Source of the DNA: CAMCYM01 sp964405405
GTDB taxonomy: Bacteria > Bacteroidota > Bacteroidia > Flavobacteriales_D > Sanyastnellaceae
Length of the DNA: 10,076 bases
NCBI GenBank assembly: GCA_964405405.1
Contig: CAYONT010000059.1
Location: forward strand, 1-10,076
Direction of reading: 5' to 3'
The stretch's first letter is position 1. Each line of letters opens with the position of its first letter. The translations under genes were made by a program, and so were the position numbers. The notes beneath the pieces are model-generated. The model was not told the origin of the DNA and did not search any database. It worked only from the letters and a program-made list of their open reading frames with translations. Shown piece by piece: positions 4,920 through 10,076 of the stretch.

Positions 4920-7532
4920 ATGGAAGCCCGCCGCATTCGCCAGACGTTTCTGGATTTCTTCGCTTCGAAAGGACACGAAATTGTACCCTCGGCACCGATG
5001 GTCATCAAGGACGACCCCACGCTGATGTTCAACAACGCGGGGATGAACCCGTTCAAGGACCTCTTCTTGGGGAACAGCCCCATTGTTCACGCTCGGATTG
5101 CCGACACCCAGAAATGTCTCCGGGTCAGCGGAAAACACAACGACTTGGAGGAAGTAGGGGTGGACACTTACCACCATACGATGTTCGAGATGCTGGGCAA
5201 TTGGTCCTTCGGCGATTACTTCAAGGAGGAGGCCATTGCCTGGGCGTGGGAGTTGCTGACGGAATGGTACAAGTTGCCCAAAGACCGATTGTACGTGACT
5301 GTTTTTGCGGGAGATGCCGGGGATGGCCTGCCTGCAGACGATGAAGCCCGCGCCTTGTGGGGAAAGTGGATTGACCCGGACCGCATCCTTGCCTGCGGAA
5401 AGAAGGACAACTTCTGGGAAATGGGGGAAACCGGTCCTTGTGGACCCTGTTCAGAAATCCATGTCGACCTCCGGTCGGAAGCGGAGCGCACCTCCTCACC
5501 CGGTGCCGATTGGGTCAACCGTGACCACCCGCAGGTGGTGGAGATTTGGAATTTGGTCTTCATGCAATTCAACCGGATGGCGGATGGATCGCTGCGGGAA
5601 TTGCCTGCGCAGCACATCGACACGGGGATGGGCTTGGAGCGGTTGGCGATGGCGCTGCAGGGGGTTCAATCGAACTACGATACCGACGTCTTCACGCCGA
5701 TGATCGCACGAATTGCTGTGCTTTCCGGCAAGACTTACGGCGCATCCACTGCGAAACAGGACGTGGCTTTCCGGGTGATTGCGGACCACATCCGCGCCGT
5801 CTCCTTCAGCATCGCCGATGGACAACTACCGGCGAACACCGGTGCTGGTTACGTAATCCGGCGCATCCTGCGGCGGGCGATTCGATACGGGTATTCGTTC
5901 CTCGACTTGGGCACGCCCTTCATGCACGCCTTGGTGGGCACCTTGGCAGACCAAATGGGGGACGCATTCCCGGAACTCCGCGCGCAGCGTTCGCTCATCG
6001 AACGGGTGATCTTGGAGGAAGAGGAGGCGTTTTTGCGCACCCTGGCCAAGGGCATGGAAAGGTTGGGATTGCGTCTGCAGTCCCTCCCCACCGGTGCGGT
6101 GTTGCCCGGTGGTGACGTTTTCGAGTTGTATGACACCTTCGGTTTCCCATCGGACCTCACCGCCTTGGTGGCTGGTGAAGCGGGATTCTCCATCGATGAA
6201 GCTGGATTCCAGTCGGCATTGGAAGCTGCCAAAGCGCGCAGCCGCGCCGCAGGCAAAATCACGGCCGATGATTGGGTCGAATTGCAAGATGGCTCCAGCC
6301 GATTCGTGGGTTACGACCAATGGGAAACGACCTCCAGCATACTGAAGTACCGGGAAGTGGAGGCAAAAGGACGGCGTTTCTTCCAGGTTGTTCTTGCGGA
6401 AACGCCTTGTTATCCGGAAGGCGGCGGTCAAGTAGGCGACCAAGGCGCGCTCCTCTCCCCCAATGGTGACGTAACGCGCATTGTGGACACCAAGAAAGAA
6501 AACAACCTCATTGTCCATTCCCTCGAGGCCTTGCCTTTGGATCCCACCGCCAGCTTCACCGTCCGGGTGGATTCTGACCGGCGCTGGTCCACCATGCGCA
6601 ACCACACGGCGACCCATCTGCTGCACGAAGCCCTGCGCGATGTGTTGGGAACCCACGTAGAACAGAAAGGTTCCCTGGTCCACCCCGATTACCTGCGATT
6701 CGACTTTTCTCATTTCTCGAAACTCTCCCCCACCGAGCTCCGCAGCATCGAAACCCGAGTAAACGAGCGACTCTGGGCAAACCTCCCACTCCAAGAATTC
6801 CGTGAATTGCCCATCGAAGAAGCCCAAGCCGCTGGCGCCATGATGCTCTTCGGCGAGAAATATGGGGATCGGGTTCGAATGATCCAATTCGGGCAATCCA
6901 AGGAACTTTGTGGTGGCACCCACGTTCCTGCAACCGGCTCCATCGGCGCATTCCGGTTGGTGGCCGAAAGTGCGGTCGCAGCAGGCATCCGCCGCATCGA
7001 AGCCCACACCGGCGCCCAAGCTTGGAAGGATTCGGACCAAGACCGATCTGAGCTCGAGCAACTTCGAGGGTTGCTGAAAACGCCACGGGATTTGGCCCAA
7101 GCGGTGGAAGAGCTCCTCAGCAAGCAAGCCGCTTTGAACAAAGCCCTGGACCAATTCCGTGCGCAAGAGGCCCAAGCGGTCAAGCGCGATTTGGTTGCCG
7201 GACTTTCGCAGCGACAGGGCATCCACTTCGTGGCTGCTCAGGTGTCCCTCGATCCCGCAGCCATCAAGGACATTGCTTTCCAAATGCGCGCTGAACATGC
7301 CCCCTTCTTCGGGGTTTTCGGCTGCATTCAGGATGGGAAGCCCACCTTGACGGTGGCGATCAGCGACGATGTCGCGGGCAAAGGACTGAACGCCGGCCAA
7401 ATCATCCGAGAACTTGCCAAGGACATCGAAGGGGGCGGCGGTGGACAGCCGTTTTTTGCCACAGCGGGTGGCAAACGACCCGAAGGGCTGACGATTGCCC
7501 TGGATCGGGCAGCGGCATTCCTCCCAGGCTGA
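4920..7532 (+). CDS. alaS: Alanine--tRNA ligase
   Basis: A complete 870-residue cytoplasmic class II synthetase that attaches alanine to tRNA-Ala and hydrolyses Ser- and Gly-tRNA-Ala. The N-terminal catalytic domain opens with IRQTFLDFFASKGHEIV and contains NNAGMNPFKD, HHTMFEMLGNWSFGDYFK and the motif-3 segment GMGLERLAMALQG. The editing domain has the zinc-type residues His562 and His566 (HTATH), and Cys664 and His668 (CGGTH), plus the upstream EGGGQVGDQG stretch. The C-terminal DHHA1 part keeps the glycine-rich GGGGGQPFFATAGGK. All domains are intact and the length is typical. ATG 4920 aligns with known starts; no Shine-Dalgarno precedes it, normal for this phylum. A strong terminator follows. 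Confidence 0.98.
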   Translation: MEARRIRQTFLDFFASKGHEIVPSAPMVIKDDPTLMFNNAGMNPFKDLFLGNSPIVHARIADTQKCLRVSGKHNDLEEVGVDTYHHTMFEMLGNWSFGDYFKEEAIAWAWELLTEWYKLPKDRLYVTVFAGDAGDGLPADDEARALWGKWIDPDRILACGKKDNFWEMGETGPCGPCSEIHVDLRSEAERTSSPGADWVNRDHPQVVEIWNLVFMQFNRMADGSLRELPAQHIDTGMGLERLAMALQGVQSNYDTDVFTPMIARIAVLSGKTYGASTAKQDVAFRVIADHIRAVSFSIADGQLPANTGAGYVIRRILRRAIRYGYSFLDLGTPFMHALVGTLADQMGDAFPELRAQRSLIERVILEEEEAFLRTLAKGMERLGLRLQSLPTGAVLPGGDVFELYDTFGFPSDLTALVAGEAGFSIDEAGFQSALEAAKARSRAAGKITADDWVELQDGSSRFVGYDQWETTSSILKYREVEAKGRRFFQVVLAETPCYPEGGGQVGDQGALLSPNGDVTRIVDTKKENNLIVHSLEALPLDPTASFTVRVDSDRRWSTMRNHTATHLLHEALRDVLGTHVEQKGSLVHPDYLRFDFSHFSKLSPTELRSIETRVNERLWANLPLQEFRELPIEEAQAAGAMMLFGEKYGDRVRMIQFGQSKELCGGTHVPATGSIGAFRLVAESAVAAGIRRIEAHTGAQAWKDSDQDRSELEQLRGLLKTPRDLAQAVEELLSKQAALNKALDQFRAQEAQAVKRDLVAGLSQRQGIHFVAAQVSLDPAAIKDIAFQMRAEHAPFFGVFGCIQDGKPTLTVAISDDVAGKGLNAGQIIRELAKDIEGGGGGQPFFATAGGKRPEGLTIALDRAAAFLPG

Positions 7533-7566
7533 GTAGGCTGCCCCGCTTCACCTCGCTTGGGTAGGA

Positions 7567-7605
7567 AACGAAAAAAGCCGGCTTTTGTAGCCGGCTTTTT
7601 TCGTT
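7567..7605. terminator. Strong bidirectional intrinsic terminator
   Basis: A 16-bp perfect stem: AACGAAAAAAGCCGGC (7567-7582) pairs with 7590-7605 around TTTTGTA. The GCCGGC core is flanked by A6 on one side and T6 on the other, so each strand reads as a GC stem plus U run. It lies 35 bp past the alaS stop and 20 bp past the convergent DUF5684-like gene, serving both. Confidence 0.95.
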
Positions 7606-7624
7606 GGATCGAGCCCCCATTGAC

Positions 7625-8056
7625 TCATGCCTCGTAACCCATGTTTCCCCAAGACCGGGGCTTCTCAAGCGGAGATGCCTTCCCATGGGCAGGGCCCTCG
7701 TACTCTTCCTCGTAGGAGAGGCCGAGGTTCAAGACATAAAAAACGTTGAACACACAAGCCAACACATGGTCCGACGTGGACCGCTTTCCAAAGCTTTGGG
7801 CCAACTCAACAATGGTCCGGAAGTAGAAATACACATTGAAACCGGGCACCAAGAACCACAGTGCATGGACTGCTGGACGGCCGATGATGCGCATAGCAAC
7901 CACCATGTTGTAGCCGGGAATGGCCGCAGCCCAGCCCGGTTGACCTGCCTTTGCAAAAAGTTTCCAATTGCCCACCAAAGCAATGGGCACCAAGAACATC
8001 AAAAGAAACACCACATTCCCACTCACTTCGAAACCGTAGATTGTTAGGTCTTTCAT
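7625..8056 (-). CDS. Small multi-pass membrane protein, DUF5684-like
   Basis: A 143-residue protein with about three hydrophobic stretches: roughly 13-35 (NVVFLLMFLVPIALVG), 58-80 (around HALWFLVPGFNVYFYF) and 96-113. Between the first two is PGWAAAIPGYN, where family members have a GW(E/A)xxIPxYN pattern followed by PGxN in the next segment. The tail is hydrophilic (EEEYEGPAHGKASPLEKP), resembling the end of DUF5684 proteins, which in Bacteroidota often lie near signal peptidase genes. No lepB is visible here, and the biochemical function is unknown. The domain name is from recall and not checked by alignment. It sits 108 bp after the sigma-54 regulator gene on the same strand and converges on alaS. 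Confidence 0.7.
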   Translation of the reverse strand: MKDLTIYGFEVSGNVVFLLMFLVPIALVGNWKLFAKAGQPGWAAAIPGYNMVVAMRIIGRPAVHALWFLVPGFNVYFYFRTIVELAQSFGKRSTSDHVLACVFNVFYVLNLGLSYEEEYEGPAHGKASPLEKPRSWGNMGYEA

Positions 8057-8076
8057 GGCTGAAGTTTTTTGTATTC

Positions 8077-8110
8077 AACCAAAAGACGAAAAGGAATGGC
8101 AATGGTTGCC
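8077..8110 (-). terminator. Possible weak terminator after the sigma-54 regulator
   Basis: Read on the minus strand, GGCAA and TTGCC form a 5-bp perfect stem around CCA (8110-8098), followed by a T-rich stretch (ATTCCTTTTCGTCTTTT). It lies 54 bp after the regulator stop and before the DUF5684-like gene. The stem is short, so partial read-through would be expected. Confidence 0.3.
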
Positions 8111-8164
8111 TCTGAAAATCAACTCATTCACACGAGAAAATCTCCAAACCAGAGGTGGCCTACT

Positions 8165-9331
8165 TCACGTCAATGCCGCAAAACGCTCCACCGCAGAAGC
8201 TGTGATGGCTTGACCCCGGGGGGTGAGAATGACCAGTCGTTCCACCACGTTGCGCAACTCACGGATGTTCCCGGTCCAAGCAGCACCCTCCAACAAGCCT
8301 ATGGCAGCTTCTTCCACTTCCGGGACAGGTAGGTTGTGTCCGGCACAAACAGTTCGCAAAAAATGGTCGACCAGCAAGGGAATATCCGAAGGACGGTCTC
8401 GCAAATCGGGAACATGAATGGGAATCACAGCCAAGCGGTGGTACAAATCCTCCCGGAACTTGCCCGAACCGATTTCCTCTCGTAAGGACTTGTTCGTGGC
8501 CGCAACCACCCGAACATCAACCTGAATTTCCTCATCCCCCCCCACCCGGGTGATTCGGTTCTCTTGCAGCGCACGCAACACCTTTGCTTGCGCCGCCCCA
8601 TCCATATCTCCGATCTCATCCAAAAACAACGTCCCCCCATGCGCCAACTCAAACTTCCCCCGCCGTTGCTTCACCGCACCAGTAAAAGAACCCTTTTCAT
8701 GGCCAAACAACTCACTCTCAATCAACTCTGATGGAATGGCTGCGCAGTTCACTTCAACAAACGGCCCCGCAGCACGCAAGCTAAGCGCGTGAAGCTGCCT
8801 CGCCACCAACTCCTTCCCCACGCCATTGTTGCCGGTGATCAACACACGCGCATCGGTCGGCGCCACTGTGGCCACGCGATCAATGATCTCCCGGATGGCA
8901 TCCGACTCCCCCACGATGGTGGTCGCACGGGCATCCTGAATCTGTTGCTCCAACTGTGCTTTTTCCCGCATCAGGGCTTGCCGCTCCGCTGCATGGCGAA
9001 CCGCAATCAAGACACGGTTGAGATCCAATGGTTTCTGTATGAAATCAAATGCGCCGCGTTTCAGAGCCTCTACCGCCGTATCAATGGAACCATGACCGGT
9101 GATCATGATGACCGGGCTGCCGAGACCCTGCAAGGCTTGCAACACCTCCAGACCGTCCATACGTGGCATTTTGACATCACACAAAATGGCATCGAACGCA
9201 AACTTACGTGCGACCATCACCCCCTCCTCCCCATCCGTGGCTTCCATCACTTGGTAACCTTCGTACTCCAAGATGTCCTTCAGGCTACTCCGGATGGGAG
9301 CCTCGTCGTCAATGATCAGAATCTTTGCCAT
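8165..9331 (-). CDS. Sigma-54 activator-type response regulator lacking a Fis HTH
   Basis: A 388-residue protein. The receiver domain (1-120) has acidic pair Asp8/Asp9, phospho-acceptor Asp52 (CDVKMP), Thr78 and Lys100. The AAA+ sigma-54 interaction domain (about 138-372) has Walker A GNNGVGKE (167-174), loop GSFTGA (214-219, with Ser for the common Ala), Walker B GGTLFLDE (232-239) and the arginine-rich GNIRELRN. It stops about 15 residues after the AAA+ core with no Fis-type helix-turn-helix. I recognise this short form as common in Bacteroidota, so truncation here is not implied. It should contact sigma-54 holoenzyme from solution or through a partner. No histidine kinase gene is next to it. 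The stop is followed by a 108-bp gap and a possible weak terminator. Confidence 0.93.
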   Translation of the reverse strand: MAKILIIDDEAPIRSSLKDILEYEGYQVMEATDGEEGVMVARKFAFDAILCDVKMPRMDGLEVLQALQGLGSPVIMITGHGSIDTAVEALKRGAFDFIQKPLDLNRVLIAVRHAAERQALMREKAQLEQQIQDARATTIVGESDAIREIIDRVATVAPTDARVLITGNNGVGKELVARQLHALSLRAAGPFVEVNCAAIPSELIESELFGHEKGSFTGAVKQRRGKFELAHGGTLFLDEIGDMDGAAQAKVLRALQENRITRVGGDEEIQVDVRVVAATNKSLREEIGSGKFREDLYHRLAVIPIHVPDLRDRPSDIPLLVDHFLRTVCAGHNLPVPEVEEAAIGLLEGAAWTGNIRELRNVVERLVILTPRGQAITASAVERFAALT

Positions 9332-9349
9332 GTTGGGACCGCTTCAGGC

Positions 9350-9357
9350 CAAATTTA
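9350..9357 (-). promoter_or_regulatory. Candidate Bacteroidota -7 element for the sigma-54 regulator
   Basis: On the minus strand this is TAAATTTG, an exact match to the known Bacteroidota -7 consensus TAnnTTTG. It would start transcription close to the ATG at 9331 and give a very short leader. No -33 TTTG is found at the usual 17-21 bp, which lowers confidence. The gene could also be read from the Ppx/GppA gene 57 bp upstream. Confidence 0.4.
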
Positions 9358-9388
9358 CCGAATCCCTCAACACCTTTTGGGGCCCAAT

Positions 9389-10076
9389 TCAACGAAATCG
9401 AACCCCCAAGGGATCTTCGCCACAGGAAAGGGCATCCAAGACCCCCTCCCGCAATGAAAAGGGAGAAACTGCCCATGCCACTTCACCACCCGCGTGTTGC
9501 GTCATTCGGCTGAGCACGTGGTCCAACCAAACGGCAGCCAATGGCATGAACTCGGCCCGCTCAGGAGCCATCCCGGGCAAGTCCATGCGTCCCTGGAGAT
9601 CCAGCGCCCATAGCTGATCCCGGATTCCCTCCCACACGGGTACATCCAGGGTCGCCATGAAGCAATCCCCCACTTCCCTCGGCGCATCGGGAATCCGAGC
9701 CAGCGCTGGCCGGCTCATGTCCAGCAAGGTCTCAAAGAAACCACTGGCCCCCACCAACCGACGGGGCTTCCAGAGGGCCAGCGCCTCGTGCAAGGGCGCC
9801 AACACCGAGTCGAGAAACGGTTCCAACTTCTCCCGTCCGTCAACCCCCAGGGGCTCCGGCGGCGCCGCCCACTCGCGGAGCCGGGCCACCCCCCAATCAA
9901 AACTGTGCCACCAACGTACCTCATCCCCCACAACCAACACCGTCTCCACACTCCCGCCTCCGATGTCCACCACCAACAACGGCTCACTCCCGGTCCCTCC
10001 GTGCAACAACGTTCGCCCCCCCCCCCGCCACATCAAGGCAGCCTCCTGCCACCCAGAGATCACCTCCCCCCCAATC
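9389..10076 (-). CDS. Ppx/GppA family phosphatase (partial, N-terminus beyond the window)
   Basis: The open frame runs off the window end; the GTG at 10061-10063 is internal, since the preceding codons read IGGE and match the family pattern EVISGxEEA. Visible signatures of the actin/hexokinase-like fold are VISGWQEAAL, LLVVDIGGGSVE (phosphate-binding loop), VGASGFFETLLDM (where relatives mostly have GASGSFET) and the C-terminal SPFSLREGVLD. Ppx/GppA proteins hydrolyse inorganic polyphosphate or the 5' phosphate of pppGpp; sequence alone does not separate them here. With about 229 residues visible it should be the short single-module form of about 300. An 11-G run lies in the coding strand at 10016-10026. 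It is upstream of the sigma-54 regulator on the same strand. Confidence 0.88.
   Translation of the reverse strand, partial: IGGEVISGWQEAALMWRGGGRTLLHGGTGSEPLLVVDIGGGSVETVLVVGDEVRWWHSFDWGVARLREWAAPPEPLGVDGREKLEPFLDSVLAPLHEALALWKPRRLVGASGFFETLLDMSRPALARIPDAPREVGDCFMATLDVPVWEGIRDQLWALDLQGRMDLPGMAPERAEFMPLAAVWLDHVLSRMTQHAGGEVAWAVSPFSLREGVLDALSCGEDPLGVRFR

Noticed and set aside
5826..7400. Long open frame antisense to alaS
   Set aside because: It lies wholly within alaS, has no recognisable domain and is explained by the GC-rich codon pattern of the opposite strand.
8165..8200. Premature truncation of the sigma-54 regulator
   Set aside because: The HTH-less C-terminus matches the short form I recognise from other Bacteroidota, and no HTH-like sequence is seen in the other frames downstream.

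Overview
The window looks like chromosome of a Bacteroidota bacterium, probably a GC-rich member near Flavobacteriales. The evidence is the characteristic neighbourhood of alaS, a membrane-anchored M23 peptidase and a small MerR regulator, a sigma-54 response regulator without the usual C-terminal DNA-binding helix-turn-helix, a short Ppx/GppA protein, few visible Shine-Dalgarno sequences, and one perfect TAnnTTTG promoter element. I cannot name the genus. I see no tRNA, rRNA, CRISPR array, insertion sequence or integrase.

Layout. 1-77 (+) is the extreme 3' end of a gene resembling the heptose epimerase hldD. 78-331 is a convergent intergenic region holding two imperfect tandem hairpin-forming repeats. 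332-3310 (-) is a visibly AT-richer block: a Crp/Fnr-type regulator, then a classical SDR, an NmrA-like NAD(P)-binding protein and an alpha/beta hydrolase, the last two separated by one base. Two inverted repeats lie between the regulator and the SDR gene and are candidate operators. 3358-4842 (-) carries merR and the M23 peptidase gene, divergent from alaS. 4920-7532 (+) is complete alaS, closed by a strong bidirectional terminator at 7567-7605. 7625-8056 (-) encodes a small multi-pass membrane protein like the DUF5684 group. 8165-9331 (-) encodes a sigma-54 activator-type response regulator. 9389-10076 (-) is a Ppx/GppA-family gene cut by the window end and carrying an 11-base G run on its coding strand.

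How the parts fit. The right two thirds is mostly conserved housekeeping: alanine-tRNA charging, cell-wall hydrolysis or morphogenesis, phosphate or (p)ppGpp-related metabolism, and a global response regulator. The left block (about 332-3310) reads as an accessory oxidoreductase/hydrolase cassette with its own regulator, probably a later insertion between hldD and merR. It is the least ordinary part of the window, but each protein belongs to a known family, and I see no firm sign of a wholly new system.
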